This document shows, in pieces, positions 48,860-58,458 of a stretch of DNA of 64,000 nucleotides (positions are counted from its first letter, which is position 1; the number at the start of each line of letters is the position of its first letter). The position numbers and the translations under genes are program-made. Origin of the DNA: a bacterium (GTDB taxonomy: Bacteria; CAIWAD01); NCBI GenBank assembly GCA_030429345.1, contig JAUIFJ010000009.1, positions 1 through 64,000 on the forward strand. The letters run 5' to 3'. The notes below the pieces were generated by a model. That model ran no database searches and was not told the origin of the DNA. It saw nothing but the letters and a program-made list of their open reading frames with translations.

Positions 48860-51800
48860 CTATTTCAGCAGCAGCAGCTTGCGGCTCTCGCTCCAGCCCG
48901 GCGCACTGGCGCGCAGGACGTATACGCCGCTGGCCAGTCCCTGCGGCCTCCACTCGACCAGGTGGCGGCCGGCTTCCACCGTTCCGTCCACCAGGGTCTG
49001 CACGTGCTGTCCCTGGATGTTGTAGACCTCCAGCCGCAGCTCGCTGCGCTGGGGCAACGAGAAGGGAATGCGCGTACGCGGATTGAAGGGGTTGGGGTAG
49101 GCGTTCCCCAGCTCGAAGTCGCTGACCACGGCGCGCGGCTCTTCCACGGAGACCTCGACGCTCTCGTCGGCGACCAGGTAGATGCCCGGCTCGTGTCCGG
49201 CGAGCTGGATCGGCAGCGAGTCGGGCAGACCGTCGTCGTATTGCATCACGTCCCCGTTCATCAGGTTGGTCAGGTACCATGTGCCCTCGTCCATGCCCAG
49301 GGCCACGGGATCAACCGTGATCGCCGCCTCGCGCCCGTTGGGGCTGAAGTTGAAAGCGCACAGGATGGCGCCGTCGTTCCAGGGTTCGTCGGTCTGGCGC
49401 AGGAAGCTGTAGACGGATCCCGACTGGCTGTTATCGACCCGTGTCACACGGTTCGTGCGGAACTGGGGGTACTCAAGGCGCAGGTCGATCAGGTGCTCGT
49501 AGTAGGGCCTGAGCTGCAGCGGGTCACTCCAGTCGATCATGCCCCGCGGGCTGGTCTCGCCCACCTCCTGGCCGGCATAGATCAGCGGCACGCCGGGAAT
49601 GGTGAAATTCAACGCCGCGCCCAGGCGCAGCACATCCTCGCTGACCGAGTTGATCAGGCGGTCTTCGTCATGGTTCTCGAGAAAGCGGAAGGCCAGCGCG
49701 TTGTCCGGCTGCCAGAAACCGAAATTGCTGACGCGGTCATGGACCGTCGAAGGGCCGACGGAACCGATATTGCCGATGACCTGCCAGAAGAAGTCCCAGT
49801 CGTAGGCCAGGTTGAAGCGGTTCTCGTAGATGCTGAAGTCGTTGGATCCCGCCTCGGCAAGCAGCAGCAGGTCGGGGCGCTTCTGGCGAATGGCTTTGCG
49901 CCAGTCGTTCCAGAACTGCGCGTCCCGTTCCATGGGCCCCCAGGCCACGTCGCAGCGGAAACCGTCCACGCCGATCTCCTCGACCCAGTAACGGCACATG
50001 GCATTGACCTCGCGGCGCAGGTCGGCGCTGCTGACGTTGAAATTGGGCAGCGAGAACCAGTCGTAGTAGTACTGGTGTGATCCATCCGGATTGAAGTCGT
50101 AGTAGTCATGGTAAAGGCTGTGCTCTCCGAACTCGAGCGCTTCCTGGAACCAGGGGTGGCCGATGCCGGAATGATTGATCACCATGTCGAGCACAACACG
50201 GATGCCCAGTTCGTGCGCCGCCTCCACCAGCTCCTGGAAGTCCTCCAGGGTCCCGTAGTCGGCCTCGATGTTGAGGTAGTCGACGATCTCGTAGCCGTGA
50301 TCCGTCGGGCCCTCGAAGATCGGCATGAACCAGATGCAGTTCACGCCCAGATCGACCAGCTCTTCCAGGCGGGCCGTGACGGCGTCCAGGCTGCGCGCCG
50401 GATCGTAGCTGCGCACGAAGATCTCGTAGATCACGGCGTCACGGACCCAGGTCGGATAGCCGTCGTCCCCGACGGGCAGGATCTCGCCGTCCTCGACCTC
50501 GAACATGCCGATGGCGTAGTCGCTGTTGCCCTCTTCGTCGGTGACCGTGAGACGCATCCGGTACTCGCCCTCCAGCGAGGGCAGGGCCTCGATGCGCGCG
50601 ATCTGCGACTGCTCGAAGAGCACGTTCAGGGACTGCGGATTGCCCGGCTCCTCCGTCCAGGCCCAGCTGGCGATGTCCCCGTCGATGTCGATCGTGCCGC
50701 CGCCGTAGAGCCGGATGTATCCGTCTTCATGCAGACTGACATCCACGGCCGGGCGCGGCGTGTGATCCACGATGCGGTGGAACACGGTGGCGGCGCTGCT
50801 GCCCCACTCGCCCAGCCCGTCGATGGCCAGGGCCTGGAAGCTGTTGTCGCCCTCCTGCAACACGATGCTCGTTTCCCAATCGCCGTCGACCGGGGTGACC
50901 AGGGTCGTGTCCTCTCCGCCGTCCCAGCCGCGCACGAGGCGAATGTCGCCCACCGCGTTGGGAGTGACCGTGCCGGCCACATCGACCACGGAGGCCAGGG
51001 TCGAGCCGCCGCGACTGAGAATGCGCACCACCGGACCCGGAGCGGCCATGTTCGGGCCGACATCCGAGGGCAGCACGCCGGCGAAGCCGCGGTGCTCGGC
51101 GTCGAGGGCGCTGGTCCGCGTAATGCTGTTGTTGGCCAGCAGGCGGTTCTCCTGGCGGCCCATGCCGAAGTTCATCGCGTCGTATACATCGCAGTCCCAG
51201 GCCGTGTCCTCGCCGCCCTGTGCGGGGTAAAGCTCGAAGGCGCCGCCCTCGACGGGAGCGATGCCGTCCAGGGTCGTCCAGGCGCCGATGTACCACTCCT
51301 CCTGCCAGCTGCCCAGGCGCTCCTCGAGCAGGTCCATGGGGAGCCTGGCGTACAGGCGGTCGTCCTCCTGCCACACATCCAGCTCGACGCCGAAGTCCGC
51401 CGGATCGTGAGACAGCACCAGGCGGTTGTCCTCCGCTGGATCAAGCGAGCCCGAGGTGGGCGAAACGAGCTGCATGAAGACGCCGCCGTTCTGCCAGTCC
51501 GGGGTCTGCAGCTCGTCCGCGATGTGATCCGATGCCAAGCCGGCCTGGATGTCCGACAGCAGCGCCACCTGCACGCGGCTGTACTCGTGCACGAAGTCCA
51601 GGTCGACGGCGAGCAGCATGCTGTCGCCTTCGGCGGCCTGCCACAGGTGAAGCGCCAGCAGGTCGGCATAGCCGCTGAAGGGGGTGGGATAGCTCCAGAG
51701 GCCCGGGCCGTCGTCGTCGCCGGAGGGGTCGACGGCGTGCCAGCCTTCCGTCCAGTAGCCCGCCGCATAGTGCACGCGTGTCACATCGCCATTGTCTTCA

Positions 51801-52753
51801 TCCAGGAGATCGAAACGCAGATCGTAGTACCCTTCGCCCTGCATGTCGATGCTGGCGACAATGGAATCGCCCTCGACGGTCGAGGGGACCAGCGAGCCGT
51901 TGACGCGTGCCTCGGCCGTGCTCCAGTCGTTCGCCGAGCCCGTATCGGAATCGCGGAAGGCCGCCTTGATCTCGACGGCGCCGGCCTGGTCCGTCACGAA
52001 GTTCTCCGCCCGGTTGAACGAGGTGAAGACGGGCGCAATGTTCGGCACGGCCTCGAGCAGGCTGTTGTTGTTGTCGTCAGGATTGTTGTTCGGATTGTCC
52101 GGGTCCACCACCCACTGCGAACCGTCGATGACGAACTTGTACTCCACGGTGCCCTCGGGCACGACCGTGTCCGCGTACCAGACGCCGGAAGCGTGTTGCG
52201 TCAGCGGAGTGGCGCTCATGCTCCAGTTGTTGAAGGTGCCGGCCACGTTGACCGAATTCGGAACGCTGCCGCCCGTGTAGTGCGCGCTGTTGGGATCGAG
52301 AAAGAAGCGATGCCACACATCATCAAAGACCGGTGGATCCCCGAACCAGATGTCCCAGTTCTGGTCGCTGTTGTTGTCCCAATTGGTTCCGTCGGTGACG
52401 ACGAAGTGGATCGAGACCGTTTCCACCAGCGGCTCGATGGTCACCGACCAGAGCCCTCCGCCCTCGCTGGTCAGCGGCGTGCGGGCGGCGATGTTGTCGC
52501 TCCAGGGGGTCGTGCCCTCGGGCCAGATTTCCATGGGGGGCGTCTGCCAGCCGCCGGGGCCGTCCTGATCCACACCCCAGTGCAGAATCAGGCCGGTGGA
52601 ACCGGCGGGAATCGTACCCACGTTTGCGTCATAGTGGATCGTGACCGGGTCCCCGGCCTCCGGTTCTTCGGGGGTCCACCAGCCCGCCTGGGCAAAGGCC
52701 AGGGCAGGCAGCAGCAGGATGAGATAGATTCCGCTTCGCTTTGACATGTTCAT
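48860..52753 (-). CDS. Large secreted alpha-amylase (GH13) with starch-binding-like modules and T9SS/FlgD-like tail
   Basis: RVVLDMVINHSGIGHPWF, GVDGFRCDVAW, RFLENHDEDR; tail NAYPNPFNPRTRIPFSLPQRSELRLEVYNIQGQHVQTL...SRKLLLLK. Confidence 0.9.
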   Translation of the reverse strand: MNMSKRSGIYLILLLPALAFAQAGWWTPEEPEAGDPVTIHYDANVGTIPAGSTGLILHWGVDQDGPGGWQTPPMEIWPEGTTPWSDNIAARTPLTSEGGGLWSVTIEPLVETVSIHFVVTDGTNWDNNSDQNWDIWFGDPPVFDDVWHRFFLDPNSAHYTGGSVPNSVNVAGTFNNWSMSATPLTQHASGVWYADTVVPEGTVEYKFVIDGSQWVVDPDNPNNNPDDNNNSLLEAVPNIAPVFTSFNRAENFVTDQAGAVEIKAAFRDSDTGSANDWSTAEARVNGSLVPSTVEGDSIVASIDMQGEGYYDLRFDLLDEDNGDVTRVHYAAGYWTEGWHAVDPSGDDDGPGLWSYPTPFSGYADLLALHLWQAAEGDSMLLAVDLDFVHEYSRVQVALLSDIQAGLASDHIADELQTPDWQNGGVFMQLVSPTSGSLDPAEDNRLVLSHDPADFGVELDVWQEDDRLYARLPMDLLEERLGSWQEEWYIGAWTTLDGIAPVEGGAFELYPAQGGEDTAWDCDVYDAMNFGMGRQENRLLANNSITRTSALDAEHRGFAGVLPSDVGPNMAAPGPVVRILSRGGSTLASVVDVAGTVTPNAVGDIRLVRGWDGGEDTTLVTPVDGDWETSIVLQEGDNSFQALAIDGLGEWGSSAATVFHRIVDHTPRPAVDVSLHEDGYIRLYGGGTIDIDGDIASWAWTEEPGNPQSLNVLFEQSQIARIEALPSLEGEYRMRLTVTDEEGNSDYAIGMFEVEDGEILPVGDDGYPTWVRDAVIYEIFVRSYDPARSLDAVTARLEELVDLGVNCIWFMPIFEGPTDHGYEIVDYLNIEADYGTLEDFQELVEAAHELGIRVVLDMVINHSGIGHPWFQEALEFGEHSLYHDYYDFNPDGSHQYYYDWFSLPNFNVSSADLRREVNAMCRYWVEEIGVDGFRCDVAWGPMERDAQFWNDWRKAIRQKRPDLLLLAEAGSNDFSIYENRFNLAYDWDFFWQVIGNIGSVGPSTVHDRVSNFGFWQPDNALAFRFLENHDEDRLINSVSEDVLRLGAALNFTIPGVPLIYAGQEVGETSPRGMIDWSDPLQLRPYYEHLIDLRLEYPQFRTNRVTRVDNSQSGSVYSFLRQTDEPWNDGAILCAFNFSPNGREAAITVDPVALGMDEGTWYLTNLMNGDVMQYDDGLPDSLPIQLAGHEPGIYLVADESVEVSVEEPRAVVSDFELGNAYPNPFNPRTRIPFSLPQRSELRLEVYNIQGQHVQTLVDGTVEAGRHLVEWRPQGLASGVYVLRASAPGWSESRKLLLLK

Positions 52754-52846
52754 TCCTCTCGCGCGTTGGCGTTCAATACGGGCAAAAGCCCGATGCTGTC
52801 GGTGGGGTTTGCCGGAACAGGAAAGATCGCAAGAAAGCTACTGAGG

Positions 52847-54073
52847 ATGTCTGAACCAGGTCAAGTGGAAGACGATTCCCTGCGTGGAAATATCCAGCGC
52901 CTGCTCTGGCTCAACGGGGCCTGGATGTTCCTGCTGGTCATGCCTGTCGTGGTCCCCTGGTTCCGCGGGCACGGCCTGGACATGGCCCAGGTCTACGAGC
53001 TGCAGGCGATCTTCGCCATTGCCATCGCCTTGCTGGAAGTGCCCTCCGGCTACATCTCGGATCTGCTCGGCCGCAGACGGACCCTGCTGCTGGCCGCCAC
53101 CTGCAACGGCCTGGCCTTTTCCTGGCTGGCTCTTGCCGACGGCTACTGGGGCTTCGTCGTCTTCGAACTGATCGCCGCCCTGGGCGCCAGCCTCTGGTCG
53201 GGCACAGATGTGGCCCTGCTCTACGACACCCTGGAGGCGACGCAGAAGCAGAAGGGAGCCGGCAGCAACCGCTACATGGGCCAGCGCCTGCTGTTCAGCC
53301 AAGGCGGTGAAACGTTGGCCGCGCTGGCCTGCGCCGGATTGAGCCTGGTCAGCCTGGCTCTGCCGGTCGCGTTGAACGCCCTGACGGCCTGGCTGCCGCT
53401 GCTGCTTTGCCTGGGTCTGGTTGAACCTCCGCGAGGGCGAATGGATCCAGCGACCCACCTGGAAAACCTGCGCTGGATCGGGAGAGTGCTTTGGCGGGAA
53501 AACCTGCTCCTGAGGCAGATCCTGCTGGCGCTGATCGCCTATGGCCTGGCAACCCTGCTGGCGGTCTGGGCCTTCCAGGGATTCTGGCAAGACGGCGACA
53601 TTCCACTGGCCTGGTTCGGGATTCTGTGGGGCGGCTACAACCTCATGGTCGCGCTGACCGGGAAAATCGCCCATCAGGTGGAAGAAAGGATCGGCGCGCC
53701 GGCCACCTTATGGACTATCGCCGCCCTGCCGGTGATCGGCTATGCCGGCATGGGCCTCTGGGGCGGCTGGATCGGTGTGGCCTTCGGCCTGGCTTTCCAG
53801 GTCAGCCGGGGCCTGACGCAGGTGGTGATCAAGGACGCTATGAACACGAGGGTGCCGACGGAAATGCGCGCCACGGCCAACTCGGTGTCCAGCCTGGGCG
53901 TGCGCCTGGCCTTCGCGCTGCTGGGACCGCTGATGGGAAGGATGATCGACGAGGGCGGCTACCGGCTGGGATTCGGCGTCTTCGCGGGTCTCTATGTAGT
54001 GGTGGCCCTGTTGACTATGGGTCCCCTGACCCGCAGCCTGCAACAGATCCGCGCAAGGGATGGCGCATCCTGA
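52847..54073 (+). CDS. MFS transporter
   Basis: 12-TM-type hydrophobicity; FAIAIALLEVPSGYISDLLGRRRTLLLAATCNGL motif A-like. Confidence 0.88.
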   Translation: MSEPGQVEDDSLRGNIQRLLWLNGAWMFLLVMPVVVPWFRGHGLDMAQVYELQAIFAIAIALLEVPSGYISDLLGRRRTLLLAATCNGLAFSWLALADGYWGFVVFELIAALGASLWSGTDVALLYDTLEATQKQKGAGSNRYMGQRLLFSQGGETLAALACAGLSLVSLALPVALNALTAWLPLLLCLGLVEPPRGRMDPATHLENLRWIGRVLWRENLLLRQILLALIAYGLATLLAVWAFQGFWQDGDIPLAWFGILWGGYNLMVALTGKIAHQVEERIGAPATLWTIAALPVIGYAGMGLWGGWIGVAFGLAFQVSRGLTQVVIKDAMNTRVPTEMRATANSVSSLGVRLAFALLGPLMGRMIDEGGYRLGFGVFAGLYVVVALLTMGPLTRSLQQIRARDGAS

Positions 54074-54125
54074 GAACAGGGGCGGCAGTACGGCAGGCTG
54101 GACAAGAGGGCCATTTGAGTGGTGG

Positions 54126-54174
54126 GGAGAATTTTTGGGGGAGGTGCAAAGCAGTGCACTGTGAGTAGGAGCGT
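54126..54174 (+). repeat. Intergenic element copy 1
   Basis: GAGAATTTTT...GCAAAGCAGTGCACTGTGAGTAGGAGCGTG; 21 bp identical to copy 2 plus an adjacent identical 8-mer separated by a 1-nt indel. Confidence 0.8.
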
Positions 54175-54353
54175 GTAAGGGGGTGACACTTCCACTCTTC
54201 CGCCTTTTCGTCCAGCCTGAATGACAGCCAAGGATTCCGCTGGCAGGAGCCGGCCTTCGATCGCTGGGTGACACAAGAGTCGGTGCCCGGAAATCCTGAT
54301 TCGCTCCGCCGGATTGCTACCTTGCGCGCCAGGCATTCAAATCCGGAACCTCC

Positions 54354-54965
54354 ATGAGCTTTTCGCCTCCCTTCTATCGCTGGCGTCCGCACCCCTGGCA
54401 CGGTCTCGAGGTCGGCCCCGAGCCGCCGCACGAGGTTCACGCCTTCATCGAGATCACTCCCTACGACCTGGTCAAGTACGAGGTCGACAAGATCACCGGC
54501 TACCTGCGGGTGGACCGCCCGCAGCGCACCTCCTCCGTTTCCCCCGCGCTCTACGGCTTCATTCCGCGCACCTACTGCGGGCCGAGAGTCAACGCGCTTT
54601 CGCCGCATTCCGAACGGGGCGACGAGGACCCGCTGGACATCTGCGTGATCAGCGAGCGGCCGATCGACAAGGTGGAAATGATTATCAACGCGCGAGTGGT
54701 GGGCGGCCTGCAGATGGTGGATCACGACGAGGCCGACGACAAGATCATCGCCGTGCTTTCAAAGGACAACATCTGGGGACATGTGCACGATATCGGCGAA
54801 CTGCCCACCGTGCTTGTCGAGCGGCTGCGCCACTATTTCAGCACCTATAAGATGAATCACGGCGAGGAGAACCGGACCGCGATCCACCGGATCTACGACG
54901 CCGCCCATGCCGGCAAGGTCGTGCGCGCCAGCATGGAAGACTACGAAGAAGCCTTCGGCAGCTAG
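54354..54965 (+). CDS. ppa: Inorganic pyrophosphatase
   Basis: [29 protein letters not shown]...[30 protein letters not shown]. Confidence 0.95.
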   Translation: MSFSPPFYRWRPHPWHGLEVGPEPPHEVHAFIEITPYDLVKYEVDKITGYLRVDRPQRTSSVSPALYGFIPRTYCGPRVNALSPHSERGDEDPLDICVISERPIDKVEMIINARVVGGLQMVDHDEADDKIIAVLSKDNIWGHVHDIGELPTVLVERLRHYFSTYKMNHGEENRTAIHRIYDAAHAGKVVRASMEDYEEAFGS

Positions 54966-54999
54966 CGATGCACGCGCGCGCCGCAGGATCCCGCAGCGA

Positions 55000-56517
55000 A
55001 TGACCACGGCCGTGAGACGCCTGCTGCTCGCGCTCTGCCTGCTCGTCCCGGCGACCGTGATCGCGCTCTGCGTGATACGCATCGGCTGGCCCTTCGAACT
55101 GGAGTGGATGGAGGGCGCCAGCCTGCTGCAGATGCAGCGCATCCTGCAGGGCCAGGCGCTCTACGTGCCCCCTTCGGTCGATTTCACGCCGCTGATCTAC
55201 CCTCCGCTCTACTTCGACCTGGCGGCGCGTCTCTCGACCCTGACCGGCGGCGGCTTCCTGCCTTTGCGCCTGCTGTCCCTGGTCTCCTTCCTGGCCTGCC
55301 TGGTTCTCGTATTCGGCCTGGTCTTCCGTCACACGAAAGACCGTTTCTGGAGCCTGGTTTCGCTCGCCCTCTTCTCCGCCTGCTTCGAGATCGGCGGTGC
55401 CTGGTTCGACCTGGCCCGCGTCGACATGCTGCAGCTGGCCTTCCTGCTGGGAGCCTGGTGGCTGCTGGAGGCGGGAAACGAGGAGAGCCGCGGCGCCTGG
55501 CGCTTCGACCTGCCGGCGGCCTTCCTGCTGCTGGCGGCCTTTCTGGCCAAGCAGAGTTCTCTGCTGACCGTGCTCGCGCTCGCCGCCTGGGTGCTGGCTT
55601 TCCGGAAAGGCGTGTTCGGACGGGGACTGATGCCCGCGATTGCAATGGGGGGGATCACGGTCTCCAGCCTGGCGCTGAACCTGATCAGCAAGGGCTGGTT
55701 CTCGTACTACATCTTCGAACTGCCTGCGAGGCATGCCGTCGAATGGAGCATGCTGACCGACTTCTGGCGCTTCGACCTGCTGGCGCCCCTGCCCTTCGTG
55801 TTCTGCGCCTGGATCCTGGGCCTGCTGCTGGGCCTGCGGGGCCGGAACCGCTCTCGCGGACTGTGGCTGCTCTGCCTGAGCCTTGCCCTGATCGCCCCGT
55901 CCTGGTCGGCGCGCCTGCACAGCGGCGGCTACAACAACGTGCTCCTGCCTGCATACGCCTTCCTGGCGGTGGTCTTCGGCCGTGTGCTCTGCGACCTGCT
56001 CGAGCCCCGCGCCGAAGACGCGGGCGAAGCCTTCCGCATGCTTCCGGGCGAGGAAGAGGACCGATTGCGTCACACGGCGCTCTACGGAATCTGCCTGCTG
56101 CAGTTCGTGCTGCTGGCCTTCAATCCCCTGGATCACCTGCCGTCGAAGGAGGATCGCCGGGCGGGCGAGGCCCTCCTGGAAGAGCTGCGCGCAGTAGACG
56201 GGGACGCCTGGCTTCCCAGTCATCCCTGGATGGCGGTGGAGGCGGGCGGTCCGCCGATGGCTCACAAGATGGCCCTTCTTGATGTGCTGCGCAGCGGTGA
56301 CACGGAACAGAAGCGCCGCCTGGAAAACGAGATCCGCGAAAGCCTGACCAACCGCCGCTGGGAACTGGTGATCACCGACCGCCGCTGGTATCCTTCGGAA
56401 CTGGAACGCCACTACTCCTACGACGGCCCGGCCTTTCCCGACAGCAGCCACTTCTGGCCGGTCACCGGCATGCGGACACGACCGGAGTTCGTGTATAGCC
56501 GGAAACCGGACAAATGA
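55000..56517 (+). CDS. Multi-pass membrane protein, GT39/PMT-like
   Basis: FELEWMEGASLLQMQRILQGQALYVPPSVDFTPLIYPPLYF and multiple TM segments. Confidence 0.75.
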   Translation: MTTAVRRLLLALCLLVPATVIALCVIRIGWPFELEWMEGASLLQMQRILQGQALYVPPSVDFTPLIYPPLYFDLAARLSTLTGGGFLPLRLLSLVSFLACLVLVFGLVFRHTKDRFWSLVSLALFSACFEIGGAWFDLARVDMLQLAFLLGAWWLLEAGNEESRGAWRFDLPAAFLLLAAFLAKQSSLLTVLALAAWVLAFRKGVFGRGLMPAIAMGGITVSSLALNLISKGWFSYYIFELPARHAVEWSMLTDFWRFDLLAPLPFVFCAWILGLLLGLRGRNRSRGLWLLCLSLALIAPSWSARLHSGGYNNVLLPAYAFLAVVFGRVLCDLLEPRAEDAGEAFRMLPGEEEDRLRHTALYGICLLQFVLLAFNPLDHLPSKEDRRAGEALLEELRAVDGDAWLPSHPWMAVEAGGPPMAHKMALLDVLRSGDTEQKRRLENEIRESLTNRRWELVITDRRWYPSELERHYSYDGPAFPDSSHFWPVTGMRTRPEFVYSRKPDK

Positions 56518-56522
56518 CCTCG

Positions 56523-56558
56523 CGCGGAGGACACGGAGTAGACGGAGAGCGCGGAGAA
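56523..56558 (+). repeat. Four imperfect 9-bp units
   Basis: CGCGGAGGA CACGGAGTA GACGGAGAG CGCGGAGAA. Confidence 0.75.
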
Positions 56559-56641
56559 GAAGAAGACCCATTGCCGGTGTGATTCGTGGAATAACCGGGC
56601 CTTTCCCTGCTGTTGGACATGATCAGAATTCTGGACACGGG

Positions 56642-56755
56642 TGTGGATAAGCGAGAATTTTGCAAAGCATGCACTGTGAGTAGGAGCGTGCAACTTATCC
56701 ACCACCTCCGCCTTATCCACAAACCTCCAGGTTCCACCGCTGCAATTTGTCCACA
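56642..56755. promoter_or_regulatory. Cluster of DnaA-box-like 9-mers overlapping intergenic element copy 2
   Basis: TGTGGATAA (56642-56650, reverse of TTATCCACA), TTATCCACC (56695-56703), TTATCCACA (56713-56721), TTGTCCACA (56747-56755). Confidence 0.6.
56653..56690 (+). repeat. Intergenic element copy 2
   Basis: GAGAATTTTGCAAAGCATGCACTGTGAGTAGGAGCGTG. Confidence 0.8.
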
Positions 56756-56760
56756 ATAAA

Positions 56761-56787
56761 CGGCCGGCCCCGCAAGGAGACCGGCCG
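56761..56787 (-). terminator. Possible terminator of the anti-sigma-like gene
   Basis: CGGCCGG...CCGGCCG inverted repeat, minus strand followed by TTTATTG. Confidence 0.45.
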
Positions 56788-56814
56788 CCTTTGTTTACCA
56801 GATTCTGACGAAGC

Positions 56815-57846
56815 CTATTCGTCCTCGTTGACCTCGACTCCGACCTCGACCCGCATGGGCTCGCCTTCGGCACCCTGGCTGCGGCTGATCGAGATGCTGG
56901 CGTTTTCCGGATCCACGCCGTCGGCGATCAGTCTTTCGATGATCTGCGCGCGGATCTGCTCGTCGCTCATCTCGCCGTTGATCTCCATGGGCTCGTTGCC
57001 CATCTGCATGTGGACACGCTGACGGACTTCGCCTTCGCCGTCGATGGTTTCGTCCTCGTCCAGGGCAATGAAGATCTGCCCGCCTTCCTCGCCCAGCCCT
57101 TCCAGGTCGGCGTCATCGATGATCACGTCCAGCTGCCGGCCGTCCTCGCCGCCGCGGATAATCTGCACGTTGCCGTTGAAGCCCTGCGCCGCCAGCTGCT
57201 CGTTGATCGCGGCATTGACTTCCGCGTCGGTCATGCCGGTGACATTGACCTCGACCTCGAAGAGGTTGTTCATCATGGCGCCGAAGAGGCTGCGCTCGAC
57301 GGTTTCCACATGATCCCGGCTGCTCAGGTCGATCACGCCGTCCAGGGATTCCAGCAGCGCCAGGTCTTTCTGCGTGGCGTTGAGCAGCGTCGCGATCACG
57401 GTCGTTCCGCCGCCCTCGGCTTCCCAGAGCTTCAGTTCGCCGACTTCCCATTTGCCGCTTTTCAGTTCGTCCAGCAGGGCTTCGGGGTTGGAAGTAGTCG
57501 CCACCAGCTCCAGGCCGTGGTTCTCTTCGACCTCCACCGGCACCGAACAGGCCACCGCCAGGGTCAGCAGACTCGCGATCACCAGGGCCTTCAGCCCACC
57601 CAGTTTCTTGACAAGATTCACGTTCCAGCCTCCTTCTTCAGCAGCCGCTCTCCGCGACCCGCCGTGGATCCCGAGCCGGGCATCCTCGACGCGGCGCCGC
57701 ATCTCGTGGAAGGACGCGCGCGGGGCCTCGTTGGCCAGCCCGCGCCAGGCGCGATCCAGGGATTCGTCCGAATCCGCGCCGGACCGCTTCAGGCCCTGGT
57801 CCTCATCCCTTGGGCCCTGCGGCCTGGATGCATTGCTCGATCTCAT
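56815..57846 (-). CDS. Single-TM protein, probable anti-sigma factor/regulator of the upstream ECF sigma
   Basis: Cytoplasmic N-term, TM segment LKALVIASLLTLAVACSVPV, acidic C-term; start overlaps the sigma gene. Confidence 0.6.
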   Translation of the reverse strand: MRSSNASRPQGPRDEDQGLKRSGADSDESLDRAWRGLANEAPRASFHEMRRRVEDARLGIHGGSRRAAAEEGGWNVNLVKKLGGLKALVIASLLTLAVACSVPVEVEENHGLELVATTSNPEALLDELKSGKWEVGELKLWEAEGGGTTVIATLLNATQKDLALLESLDGVIDLSSRDHVETVERSLFGAMMNNLFEVEVNVTGMTDAEVNAAINEQLAAQGFNGNVQIIRGGEDGRQLDVIIDDADLEGLGEEGGQIFIALDEDETIDGEGEVRQRVHMQMGNEPMEINGEMSDEQIRAQIIERLIADGVDPENASISISRSQGAEGEPMRVEVGVEVNEDE

Positions 57847-58399
57847 GATCCAGCTCCTCGTTTTTGTGTCTGCGGATGATCGCCAAAGGCACTTCGCCAC
57901 CCAGCGCGCGCTTCAGTTCCTGCCGTCCACGGCTCAGGCGGGACTTGACCGCGCCTTCGCTTTCGCCGCGCATCTGCGCGATCTCGGCCACCGGGAATCC
58001 GGCAATGTGATACAACAGCAGGGTCTGGCGCTTCTCGAAGGGCATTTCCGCCAGGGCCGCTTTCATGTGCTGCAGGTCCAGCCGGTCGGCCTCGGCCTCG
58101 CGGAATCCGGCGCCCTCGGTTGGGTCGCCTTCCTCACCGGGCAGCGGCAGCCAGCGCTTCCAGAAGTCTCTTCGATAGGCGCGCCGGGCTTCGTTCGCGA
58201 TGATGCGGAAAAGCCAGTACTTGAAGAGTTCCTCCTGGCGCAGGCTGTCCAGCCTGTTCAGGGCCTTGAGCAGGGCTTCCTGCAGCACGTCCTCCCAGGC
58301 TCGCGGCGCCATGTGGCGCGCGAAACATTCCGCCTGGGAGTACAGCGGCTCCAGCAGCTTCCAGAATCGATCGGGGTCCAGGTGCACGTCGGCAATCAT
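57803..58399 (-). CDS. ECF-family RNA polymerase sigma factor
   Basis: AWEDVLQEALLKALNRLDSLRQEELFKYWLFRIIANEARRAYRR; MPFEKRQTLLLYHIAGFPVAEIAQMRGESEGAVKSRLSRGRQELKRAL. Confidence 0.93.
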   Translation of the reverse strand: MIADVHLDPDRFWKLLEPLYSQAECFARHMAPRAWEDVLQEALLKALNRLDSLRQEELFKYWLFRIIANEARRAYRRDFWKRWLPLPGEEGDPTEGAGFREAEADRLDLQHMKAALAEMPFEKRQTLLLYHIAGFPVAEIAQMRGESEGAVKSRLSRGRQELKRALGGEVPLAIIRRHKNEELDHEIEQCIQAAGPKG

Positions 58400-58458
58400 C
58401 TCCTTTCGCGGACAAGAGACCTGTGAAGGGCAATTCGTTGCATGGCAGATACAAAAAA

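Noticed and set aside
56415-56873. Minus ORFs reading LHAPTHSA in both copies of the intergenic element (also 53708-54274)
   Set aside because: Shared peptide simply reflects the repeated DNA; no start context or domain support for coding.
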